The notes under the pieces were generated by a model that was not told the DNA's origin, did not search any database, and was given only the letters and a program-made list of their open reading frames with translations. Positions 28,763 through 39,307 of a stretch of DNA of 64,000 nt are shown here, piece by piece (the stretch's first letter is position 1; each line of letters opens with the position of its first letter). Origin of the DNA: Flavobacteriaceae bacterium (GTDB lineage: Bacteria > Bacteroidota > Bacteroidia > Flavobacteriales > Flavobacteriaceae); contig JAJUIC010000001.1 in assembly GCA_029265595.1 (NCBI GenBank), positions 19,530 through 83,529 of the forward strand, read 5' to 3'. The position numbers were made by a program, and so were the translations under genes.

Positions 28763-30961
28763 ATGAAATTTAGGAGAAACCACCACAGAGGATTGACCCT
28801 GGCCGGAGCCCTGGCAGCCGGATTGGCAATGGGGTGCGGTACTGGGGAAACAACTTCTGCTGTATCCCCTGGCGATACGCAAAACACTCAAACAGTTATG
28901 GAAGAAAACCCGCTACTACAAGAATGGGAAGGACCTTATGGAGGAGTGCCGGCCTTTGACAAAATGGAGCTTACAGATCTGGAGCCAGCTATGGAGCAGG
29001 CCATGGCCATGCACCTGGAAGAATTAGATGAAATTGGTCGGATGACCAGTACGCCCACTTTTGAAAATACCATTATTCCTTATGAAAAATCTGGTGAGGA
29101 ACTTAGCCGGGTTTTTACCTATTATGGTATCTGGAGCAGCAATATGTCCTCTCCGGAATTTAGGGAGATTCAACAGCGGTTGGCTCCTAAGATATCCGAT
29201 TATAGTTCTGCCATCCTTCAGAATGAAGCTTTGTTTAACCGGATCAAGGCCGTTTATGAGGCTTCGCTGGAAAACCCATTACCGGCTGACCAGCAGCGTA
29301 CCGTTCAACTGATTTATGAAGGCTTTGCACTGGAAGGTGCAGATCTGGATCCGCAGGCTAAGGAACGTTATGCGGCCATTAATAAGGAGCTCTCTCAGTT
29401 GTACACCCAGTTCTCGAATAACGTTCTTGCGGACGAGGAGAATTATGTTGTGTATTTCTCGGAGGAACAAACCAGTGGCCTTCCGGAGTCTTATCTGACT
29501 TCGGCTGCAAAAGCGGCTGCAGAAAGAGGAAGAGACGGAATGTATGCTGTGCTCAATACCCGTTCCTATATGGACCCTTTTCTGACCTTTTCAGATGAAC
29601 GGGAATTGCGTAAAGAGGTTTGGGAAAATTATTATTCCAGAGGGGACAACAATGATGAATTCGACAACAAACGAATCATCGAGCAAATCCTAAAGCTACG
29701 GGATGAGCGGGTGGGACTCCTGGGCTTCGAGAATTATGCCCAGTGGAGATTGCAAAACAGAATGGCCAAAACTCCGGAAAATGCCATGAATCTAATGAAA
29801 GCTGTCTGGCCAGCTGCCCTGGAGCGCGTGGAGCAGGAAGTAGCCGATATGCAGGCCATCGCGGATGCGGAAGGAGCTGGTATCACCATTGAGCCCTGGG
29901 ACTATCGCTATTATGCCGAAAAGGTACGCCAGCAGAAATACCAGTTGGATTCAGACCAGATCAAGCAATACCTTCAACTGGACAAACTGACCGAGGCGAT
30001 CTTCTTTGTGGGAGGGGAACTTTTTAATTTTGATTTCACAGAGGTTCCCGCCGGGAGTGTTCCAGTCTTCCATGAAGATGTGAAGGTCTGGGAAGTAACA
30101 GATAAAGATTCTCAGGAACATATTGGACTCTTCTATCTGGATCCCTTCGCCCGAACCGGAAAACGTTCTGGAGCCTGGGCTACCACCTATCGAAGCCATA
30201 CCAACCTTGGGGAGGAAGAAACAGTTCTGGCCTCTAACAACTCCAACTTTATCAAACCAGCTCCCGGTGAGCCCGTTTTGGTTTCGTGGGATGATGCAGA
30301 AACCTTCTTCCACGAATTCGGACACGCGCTTCACTTTTTGGCTTCAGAGGTGAAATATCCCACCTTAAATGGAGGTGTACGCGATTATACCGAGTTCCAA
30401 TCTCAGCTTTTAGAGCGTTGGCTTGCTACCGATCCGGTTATTGATCAGTTCCTGGTACACTACCAGACGGGAGAACCCATTCCTGATGAATTGGTGGCGA
30501 AGATTAAAGAAACTTCGACCTTCAATCAGGGATTTGCAACCACAGAATTTCTGGCCTCTGCCCTGATGGATATGATTTTACATACTACAGATCCAGAGGA
30601 AATCGACATGGATACTTTTGAGCAGGAAACTCTGGAATCTTTGGGTATGCCTTCAGAAATCGTGATGCGTCACCGCACGCCTCATTTTGGCCACGTGTTC
30701 TCCGGCGAAGGGTATGCAACCGGTTATTACGGATACCTATGGGCAGATGTACTGACTTCTGATGCCGCAGAAGCTTTTGCAGAGGCACCAGGTGGTTTCT
30801 ATGATGAAACAGTGGCAGGTAAACTGGTAAAGTACCTGTTTGCACCCCGTAATGCCATTGATCCGGCAGAAGCATACCGCATGTTCCGCGGAAGAGATGC
30901 CTCTATTGATGCATTGATGCGAGACCGCGGGTTCCCGGTTCCTTCAGAGGGAGGAAACTAA
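28763..30961 (+). CDS. M3 family metallopeptidase (peptidyl-dipeptidase Dcp-like), lipoprotein
   Basis: 732 aa; lipobox LAMGC; FFHEFGHALHFLAS zinc motif; FGHVFSGEGYATGYYGYLWADV. Confidence 0.95.
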   Translation: MKFRRNHHRGLTLAGALAAGLAMGCGTGETTSAVSPGDTQNTQTVMEENPLLQEWEGPYGGVPAFDKMELTDLEPAMEQAMAMHLEELDEIGRMTSTPTFENTIIPYEKSGEELSRVFTYYGIWSSNMSSPEFREIQQRLAPKISDYSSAILQNEALFNRIKAVYEASLENPLPADQQRTVQLIYEGFALEGADLDPQAKERYAAINKELSQLYTQFSNNVLADEENYVVYFSEEQTSGLPESYLTSAAKAAAERGRDGMYAVLNTRSYMDPFLTFSDERELRKEVWENYYSRGDNNDEFDNKRIIEQILKLRDERVGLLGFENYAQWRLQNRMAKTPENAMNLMKAVWPAALERVEQEVADMQAIADAEGAGITIEPWDYRYYAEKVRQQKYQLDSDQIKQYLQLDKLTEAIFFVGGELFNFDFTEVPAGSVPVFHEDVKVWEVTDKDSQEHIGLFYLDPFARTGKRSGAWATTYRSHTNLGEEETVLASNNSNFIKPAPGEPVLVSWDDAETFFHEFGHALHFLASEVKYPTLNGGVRDYTEFQSQLLERWLATDPVIDQFLVHYQTGEPIPDELVAKIKETSTFNQGFATTEFLASALMDMILHTTDPEEIDMDTFEQETLESLGMPSEIVMRHRTPHFGHVFSGEGYATGYYGYLWADVLTSDAAEAFAEAPGGFYDETVAGKLVKYLFAPRNAIDPAEAYRMFRGRDASIDALMRDRGFPVPSEGGN

Positions 30962-30980
30962 TCATTCATTGATAAAATAA

Positions 30981-31019
30981 GAGGCCGTCTCCCGTAAAAT
31001 GGGGCGGCTTCTTTGTTTT
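30981..31019 (+). terminator. terminator after M3 peptidase gene
   Basis: GAGGCCGTCTCCCGTAAAATGGGGCGGCTTCTTTGTTTT imperfect hairpin plus T-rich tail. Confidence 0.5.
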
Positions 31020-31290
31020 AAGGAACTATAAACCACTTTCTTGTTTATCGCTCTTGATTTAAAGCATCCAATTTTTTCTAAAAATGGAGAGAAAGAATAT
31101 CGGGTGTCATGGCTGCAATCCGACTCTCACTATGATATACTGGAATACACGATTGTGGGGTATTATAGAATGATCCGTCTGCTGATCCAAAGACCAAACC
31201 TTTATCTCCTGGCGATTATTTTTAGGAGTTATTCAAAAGAGATTGGAAGGTTCTTTAGTTTTGAAACTGGGTTCTTCAGTAGAAAAAAGA

Positions 31291-32427
31291 TTATTGCGCG
31301 TGATTCAAGGCATAAAGCGCAAAACTGCCCAACCAATGTCCTCCTTCATACGTGTCTCCTACTAAATTTGGAAAGGAATAAGACAGATGGTGATCTGCGA
31401 CTTTTCTTAAATGAACATACTCAGGATATTGATTGGCCAGGCCGTATAAAATCCAGGCCCTGTTGAAATTCAATCCATCCAAATGAACCAGCTTTCCGTC
31501 TGAGCGGTCGGACACCTCGCCTGGTTCCAGATTAAAAGATTTGTTTTTTAGTTGAGGCATAAAATCGTCCATCCACAGGCCGAAAGCATTCTTAGGAAGA
31601 ACCCTTCGCATAATATCGATCTCGGCCAGACATGGGGAAAGAAAATCAAAACCGCTGGGCTCCCATTCCAAAGGACAGTTATCATCGTGCAGATAGAAAT
31701 CTCGGGCTCTGCTTTTAATCAAATCCAGTAACGCTTCATTTCCCGTAGCCTGAGCGTAGTCAAAAGCAAGAGCCATGGCAAAGGCTGTATTGGTGTGCTC
31801 CCCTACCCTTATGGGGTAATTGAGTTTGGGAAGAAACTCCATGAACAGCTGGACGATACGATCCGTAAGCGGTTGCAGGGTTTCCTCTAATTCTTCAGCC
31901 AAAGGATCATCCCATTGATGTAATTCAGTGGCAAGCTGTAGCAGCCACGCCCATCCATAGGGACGTTCCCAGGTATCACTATGGGGACGGTTGAAATAAG
32001 CAACCTCCACTCTTACATTTTCTGGAGTAATGGTAGTCTTTAGGTATTCCCTGATTTGGTCGGCACGGTCAAGCTCCGGAAATTGACGAAGCAGGCTGAT
32101 AAGAGCCCAGTGACCGTGAACGGAAGAATGCCAGTCAAAGCAGCCGTAGAAAATGGGGTGCAGGTCCCGGGGGCTTTCAAGATCTCCCTCATTTCCCAGT
32201 ACCTGATTAAGCTTATTGGGATATTCGGTTTCAATACAATCCAGGGGGAGCTGAGCAAGTTTATTGGCTTCATCCAGATTTAGCCGGATCCGCTGTGTGG
32301 GTTCATCTGGCATTTGTAAAAACTCAGAAACTGTATCGCCTTGTGGCGACTCTTCAACTTCTTTAGTTCGGGAGTCATTACAGCTCCACATGAAAACCAA
32401 TGCCGATACCAATAGTACTTTTCTCAT
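31291..32427 (-). CDS. DUF2891 family lipoprotein
   Basis: 378 aa; LVFMWSCNDS lipobox; HPIFYGCFDWHSSVHGHWALISLL...RPYGWAWLLQLATELHQW...HTNTAFAMALAFDYA. Confidence 0.85.
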   Translation of the reverse strand: MRKVLLVSALVFMWSCNDSRTKEVEESPQGDTVSEFLQMPDEPTQRIRLNLDEANKLAQLPLDCIETEYPNKLNQVLGNEGDLESPRDLHPIFYGCFDWHSSVHGHWALISLLRQFPELDRADQIREYLKTTITPENVRVEVAYFNRPHSDTWERPYGWAWLLQLATELHQWDDPLAEELEETLQPLTDRIVQLFMEFLPKLNYPIRVGEHTNTAFAMALAFDYAQATGNEALLDLIKSRARDFYLHDDNCPLEWEPSGFDFLSPCLAEIDIMRRVLPKNAFGLWMDDFMPQLKNKSFNLEPGEVSDRSDGKLVHLDGLNFNRAWILYGLANQYPEYVHLRKVADHHLSYSFPNLVGDTYEGGHWLGSFALYALNHAQ

Positions 32428-32876
32428 GTCAGGAAGCTTTACGTGTAATTGATGCCGGAGTCACCTCATTGTAGAATCTCTCACAGCCAAGCTGATCAGG
32501 CCACGGGTAACAATAGGTGGAAACAACAAGCCCGGAATTTCGGCAGGCAGACCCGGTCGATTTCGAATCCATACCGCAAGCTGGGGTTAATCGAACCTTG
32601 CCTTCACCCATAAATAAGGAAAATATTCGACCATCCCTTCTCATTAGATTGAAAAGCGGCAGCGTTTTCACGCATGTTATAATTCTCCCCAGAAGTGTCG
32701 ATGCTGCTACAGCTAAAGAAAATAAGATGGTGGTAGGGTTTAACGGGTGTTTTGGCCCGGTCACCATCCTTTCCTTAGCGCATAATAATGTCGAACCCAC
32801 AGGATTAACAAGGTAATTTACCAGCATTCAAAGAATCTTTCTTTAAAAGTAGTAAAATTATTCCTTGTCAAATTCC

Positions 32877-33740
32877 TTATAAAGATTTGTTTAGCATCTT
32901 TTCCCGGTAGTAGTGTAGTAATCCATCAATGGGGCGTCGCACAAAATTCCCGATCTCCAGATGGTAGGGCTTGGCACAGTCCCTTATAATGTCCTGAGAG
33001 AAATAGGCAATGGATCCTATAAAATGTACCGGTACCTTTTGCGCCTGCTTGAAGCACAATACGCGGTGTTCGATGAAATTTTTCATTCCCTCGTCTATCA
33101 GGGAATAAAAGTAACCGTTTCGCTCCTGAGTAAAGATGAACTCGGCAAAAGAAGCCAGATACGAATTGGGGTTCTCTTTCTTATACAGGTTCTCTTTTAT
33201 AACGTCCGGAGTCAAATCGAATTGCTTTTCAAACTCCTCAGCCAGTCCCTGTGGCATTTTTTTGTAAAAATAATCCCGGATCAGACGCTTCCCGAAATAA
33301 TTTCCACTGGCCTCATCCATAAGGATATACCCAAGAGAATCCACCGCTGTGCTGATGTTCTGGCCATCGAAATAACAACTGTTAGACCCGGTGCCCAGGA
33401 TACAGACAATTCCTGGCTCGGTTGTTGCTGCATATACGGCAGCGACCATATCTTCCTGAACCAATACTTCGGTAGAGTTTTCGAAGAATTGTTCCAGAAT
33501 AGTTTGTAAGATTTTAGTCGGGCCCGGAGTTCCGCAACCCGCACCATAAAAATGAACGCGTTCGACCTTTTCCTTCACACCGTAAAGGTCTTCGTTTTCC
33601 CTGATACGCTGCTCCAGGACTTCCGTCTTGAAGACAGCGGGATTCAGGCCTTTTGTTCTGGTTTTAAAAACTTGTTCCCCCTGCGAATTCAGTAATATCC
33701 AGTCACATTTGGTGGAACCTCCATCTGCTATTAGAATCAT
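32877..33740 (-). CDS. BadF/BadG/BcrA/BcrD-type ATPase, N-acetylglucosamine kinase-like
   Basis: 287 aa; MILIADGGSTKCDWILLNSQG; GIVCILGTGSNSCYFDG; DEASGNYFGKRLIRDYFY. Confidence 0.87.
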   Translation of the reverse strand: MILIADGGSTKCDWILLNSQGEQVFKTRTKGLNPAVFKTEVLEQRIRENEDLYGVKEKVERVHFYGAGCGTPGPTKILQTILEQFFENSTEVLVQEDMVAAVYAATTEPGIVCILGTGSNSCYFDGQNISTAVDSLGYILMDEASGNYFGKRLIRDYFYKKMPQGLAEEFEKQFDLTPDVIKENLYKKENPNSYLASFAEFIFTQERNGYFYSLIDEGMKNFIEHRVLCFKQAQKVPVHFIGSIAYFSQDIIRDCAKPYHLEIGNFVRRPIDGLLHYYREKMLNKSL

Positions 33741-33763
33741 TTGTAGCTTGATTATTTAGTAAA

Positions 33764-33789
33764 AAACCCCTGCTGTTGCGCAGGGGTTT
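33764..33789 (-). terminator. terminator after gap
   Basis: AAACCCCTGC-TGTTGC-GCAGGGGTTT perfect 10-bp stem, A/T flanks. Confidence 0.75.
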
Positions 33790-33807
33790 CGAAAGTATGA
33801 TAAATAT

Positions 33808-35809
<2,002 letters not shown>

Positions 35810-35885
35810 TGACCCAAATCTAAGTCTTTTGAAGATTATAAACCAATTTACACAAAAACTAAATCGTTTGCGGTTGATAAAAAAG

Positions 35886-35912
35886 AAAAATGCCCTTAGA
35901 AAGAGCATTTTG
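35886..35912 (-). terminator. hairpin in the pfkA / GH13 intergenic region
   Basis: AAAATGC...GCATTTT inverted repeat. Confidence 0.45.
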
Positions 35913-35932
35913 TAACAGATTTAAGAACGCAT

Positions 35933-37387
35933 TTAATTATTTATCAAAATTTTATATTCCCATGCGTCCAACTCCAGCGAAGCTTCCGGAGTGAGTTTTA
36001 CTGGCTGCCCTGCCATGTAGTCGTCAAAGGATCCTTCGAGTTCCAGACTAAAAGGCGTCCATTGATCGCTCATATTGGCTACAAATATAAGGCGTTCTCC
36101 TCCTTTTTCCCGCTCGAAAGCCAGAATTTTATCATCCTGGGTGGATTTCAGCCTATTATAAGAGGCAGCCTCCTTTCCTCCGTGCAGGGCCTTGGAACTA
36201 TTTTTTAACCTGCCCAGCTCCACCAGCAATGGCCACATTTCTCCCCGGGTTTTGGGAATGCTGTCTTTTTCAAAGAACTTCAGGCGGTGATCCAAGTCAT
36301 ATTCCATCCCGCTGTAGATTAAGGGCATCCCGGGTATGGTATAGCTCATGGCAACGAAAGTTTCTGAGGCATCTCCCATCCGCTCCCGGATGGTTCCTGC
36401 CCAGGAGTTTTCGTCGTGATTGGTCACAAAGTTCATTAGAAAATCATCCTTTTGATATGTGGTATCAATCTTCTTCATATAGTCATCCCATGCTTGGACG
36501 GTAATCTCCCCCTGAGCCAGCTGGTTCATCAGGTGATGGCCTTCCCAGTTGTAACCCATATCAAAAGCCTTGTGAAACAGCGATTTCTTTTCTGATTCGG
36601 CCAGCATAAAAAGAGGTTTGTGCTCCTCCAGTGCCGCTACCGCCTCCTCCCAGAAAGCAGTCGGTACTTCTCCGGCTACATCCGCCCGGAATCCGTCAAT
36701 ATTAAATTCCGTGACCCAATACTCCATCTCCTCCTTCATAGCCTCCCAGAGGTCCTTATTATCGTAATTAAGATCAGCCACATCCGTCCATCCCCAGGAT
36801 TCACCGGTGCCCGGATCGATGGGATCTATAATCTCCCCTGCTGCATTTGTGGTGTAGTACTCCGGATGCTCCTCCAGCCAGTGATGATCCCAACCGGTGT
36901 GGTTGGCCACCCAGTCCAGAATCACATACATCCCGTTCTGGTGAGCCGTTTCCACCAGCGTCCGGAAATCCTGCTCATTGCCAAACTCCGGATTGATGCC
37001 CCGGTAATCTGCAATGGCATAATAACTTCCCAGGTACTTTTCTTTTTCCTGAGGATCGGTTATATCCTCTATACTCAAATCCGGGGTGGCTTTTCGTTTC
37101 ACCATGGATATCGGGTGAATGGGCATCAGCCAGATAATTTTTACTCCCAGTTCCCGAAGCTGCGGAATATCCTGGGTAAAAGATGCAAAATCTCCCTTGG
37201 CGGAATACTGGCGAATGTTCGCTTCATAGATGACCGCCGATTCCATCATCTGGTCAGAGACCGGTGGCAAACCTTCCTGAGTGGTTTCCCGGGTCTGCGT
37301 GGATTCCTTTTCTGCGTTTTTGCAGGAATAGAAAAGCAACATGGCGGCTGCCATGAGTAATGAAATTTTCCTGAAACTGGTTATCAT
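35933..37387 (-). CDS. alpha-amylase family GH13 lipoprotein
   Basis: 484 aa; lipobox LLFYSC; VILDWVANHTGWDH, GFRADVAGEVP, FVTNHDENSW. Confidence 0.92.
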   Translation of the reverse strand: MITSFRKISLLMAAAMLLFYSCKNAEKESTQTRETTQEGLPPVSDQMMESAVIYEANIRQYSAKGDFASFTQDIPQLRELGVKIIWLMPIHPISMVKRKATPDLSIEDITDPQEKEKYLGSYYAIADYRGINPEFGNEQDFRTLVETAHQNGMYVILDWVANHTGWDHHWLEEHPEYYTTNAAGEIIDPIDPGTGESWGWTDVADLNYDNKDLWEAMKEEMEYWVTEFNIDGFRADVAGEVPTAFWEEAVAALEEHKPLFMLAESEKKSLFHKAFDMGYNWEGHHLMNQLAQGEITVQAWDDYMKKIDTTYQKDDFLMNFVTNHDENSWAGTIRERMGDASETFVAMSYTIPGMPLIYSGMEYDLDHRLKFFEKDSIPKTRGEMWPLLVELGRLKNSSKALHGGKEAASYNRLKSTQDDKILAFEREKGGERLIFVANMSDQWTPFSLELEGSFDDYMAGQPVKLTPEASLELDAWEYKILINN

Positions 37388-37467
37388 AATTTTGATTTTT
37401 TCTTAAAGGCTAATGCTAAGCAGGCACAATTTTCAGGCCGACCCGGCCTTTTTCGAGTTGGGTCCTT

Positions 37468-39306
37468 TTAATTTTTAAGTTCTATAACCATAGGGGTTTT
37501 GCCCTTCACCTTTAGGGAAGTCTGAAGATTCAGGGACCGGCCGGTGAGCACATCCTTCCCCGTAGTGGCGGATCCGAGGCCTTCGGAAAACCGCTCCATC
37601 TCGAGCTGCTGCGCCTGTGGGCTGTTGTTGAGCACCACCATCACCGTTTGCTCCTGCCCGATTCGAAAATACACATAAACATTATTTTCCGGCAGATAAT
37701 GAAGCAGTCTTCCCGAGTGGAGGGCGGTAGTGGTTTTTCTGTAATTCAATAACTTTTTGGTAAAGGAGTGAAAAGCTTCCTGCTGGCTGGTGCGACCTTC
37801 CCGGGTAAAAGCATTTTGGGTGTCCGCAGCCCATCCTCCGGGAAAATCCCTTCTGATATCTCCATCTCCTTTGCTTTTCTCTCCCCGCATGCCGATTTCA
37901 TCTCCGTAATAAATCTGAGGAATTCCTCGGGTGGTGGCCACCAGGGTGAGCGCCAGTTTATAGGCCCCCAGGTCCTGATCGTACAGTTCATGAAAGCGCT
38001 GGGTATCATGATTCCCCATAAATACCAGCAGGTTGTCAGTATCGGCATATAAGAAATCATTGGTGAAATTCTCATAAGCCCGGATCATTCCGCTCCCCCA
38101 GTCCGCTTCGTGCTCATGGAACATCAGCCCGATGGCATCATGCAAGGTGAAATCCATCACAGAAGGCAGGCCGGAGTTATAACTCTGAATGGCTCCTATG
38201 GGAGAGTCTTTCTGCCAGTAGGAAATCTGAGCCTGATCGTGCATCCACACCTCCCCCACTATATTGAAATTGGGGTATTCATTCATGATGGCCCGGGTCC
38301 AGGTCGCGATCGCCTCCTTGTCATTATAGGAATAGGTATCCACCCGGAATCCATCCAGCCCCGCATATTCGATCCACCAGATGGCGTTTTGAATCAGGTA
38401 ATTTAAAACCAGGGGATTGCGCTGGTTCAGATCCGGCATGCTGGAAACAAACCAGCCATCCACGCAGTACTGGTGATCAATGTGGGAAGCATTATGGTCA
38501 AACTGCGTGGTCATGCGGTAATTTGAATTCTCATATCCGGGCCATTGATTCAGCCACTGGTAGGTAGGCAAGTCTTTCACCATCCAATGTTCCGCCCCCC
38601 AGTGGTTGGTCACATAATCCATAATGAGTTTCATGCCTCTTTTGTGCATTTCCTCTGCCAGTCGCCGATAATCCTCATTACTGCCATAGCGGGGATCAAT
38701 GCGGTACACATCACTCTGGGCATAGGTGTGATAGGAATAGGTGGCATCGTTATCTTCCAGAAGCGGCGTACTCCAGATGGCCGTGACCCCCAGGTCCTCC
38801 AAATAATCCAGATGATCAATTATCCCTTGTATATCTCCTCCGTGACGTCCACCTTGTTTGGATCGATTCGCTTTTTCGGTCAGCTCGGGATGGGAATCAT
38901 TGGAAGGATCTCCATTGGCAAAACGATCCGGCATAATAAGGTAAATCACATCGCTGGAATCAAATCCTTCCCGCTCAGCCGATCCCTCCTCCCGTTCCAG
39001 GATCGGATAGGAATGGGAAAACGCTTCCCCTGCTGCGTTGGAAAAATCAAACCGGAGGTTCCCCGCGGGCAAATCTGCGGTATTGACCGTGACAAAAAGA
39101 TAGTTGGGGTTTTCGGTTTTAACCACCCCCAAAATTCGGGCTCCCTCTGACACCTGGACCTGGTGCTGGGCAATATCCGGCCCGTAAAACATGATCTGCA
39201 GGGATTCCAGGTTCATTCCACTCCACCAGTTGGGCGGCTCTACCCTCTCTATCTGTGCCTGCAGGTTAAAACTCAGCAGGCACAGCAACAGCATTCGGAT
39301 TTTCAT
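37468..39306 (-). CDS. GH13 cyclomaltodextrinase/neopullulanase (SusA-like), secreted
   Basis: 612 aa; N-terminal cyclomaltodextrinase-type domain (ERVEPPNWWSGMNLESLQIMFYG), YLIMPDRFANGDP, MDYVTNHWG, GFRVDTYSY, FMGNHDTQRF. Confidence 0.93.
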   Translation of the reverse strand: MKIRMLLLCLLSFNLQAQIERVEPPNWWSGMNLESLQIMFYGPDIAQHQVQVSEGARILGVVKTENPNYLFVTVNTADLPAGNLRFDFSNAAGEAFSHSYPILEREEGSAEREGFDSSDVIYLIMPDRFANGDPSNDSHPELTEKANRSKQGGRHGGDIQGIIDHLDYLEDLGVTAIWSTPLLEDNDATYSYHTYAQSDVYRIDPRYGSNEDYRRLAEEMHKRGMKLIMDYVTNHWGAEHWMVKDLPTYQWLNQWPGYENSNYRMTTQFDHNASHIDHQYCVDGWFVSSMPDLNQRNPLVLNYLIQNAIWWIEYAGLDGFRVDTYSYNDKEAIATWTRAIMNEYPNFNIVGEVWMHDQAQISYWQKDSPIGAIQSYNSGLPSVMDFTLHDAIGLMFHEHEADWGSGMIRAYENFTNDFLYADTDNLLVFMGNHDTQRFHELYDQDLGAYKLALTLVATTRGIPQIYYGDEIGMRGEKSKGDGDIRRDFPGGWAADTQNAFTREGRTSQQEAFHSFTKKLLNYRKTTTALHSGRLLHYLPENNVYVYFRIGQEQTVMVVLNNSPQAQQLEMERFSEGLGSATTGKDVLTGRSLNLQTSLKVKGKTPMVIELKN

Positions 39307-39307
39307 T

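Noticed and set aside
31041-31466. 141-aa plus-strand ORF after the M3 peptidase
   Set aside because: Its 3' part is antisense to the DUF2891 gene and it lacks family-like motifs. The 5' part could hold a small gene, but support is too weak.
32430-32827. tmRNA, RNase P RNA or group II intron in the unexplained interval
   Set aside because: No tRNA-Ala-like acceptor ends or ALAA-type tag, no GAGGAAAGTCC-type P4 core, and no recognisable domain V; left as unidentified.
36620-39150. Plus-strand ORFs 36620-37360 (246 aa) and 38545-39150 (201 aa)
   Set aside because: Antisense to intact GH13 genes.
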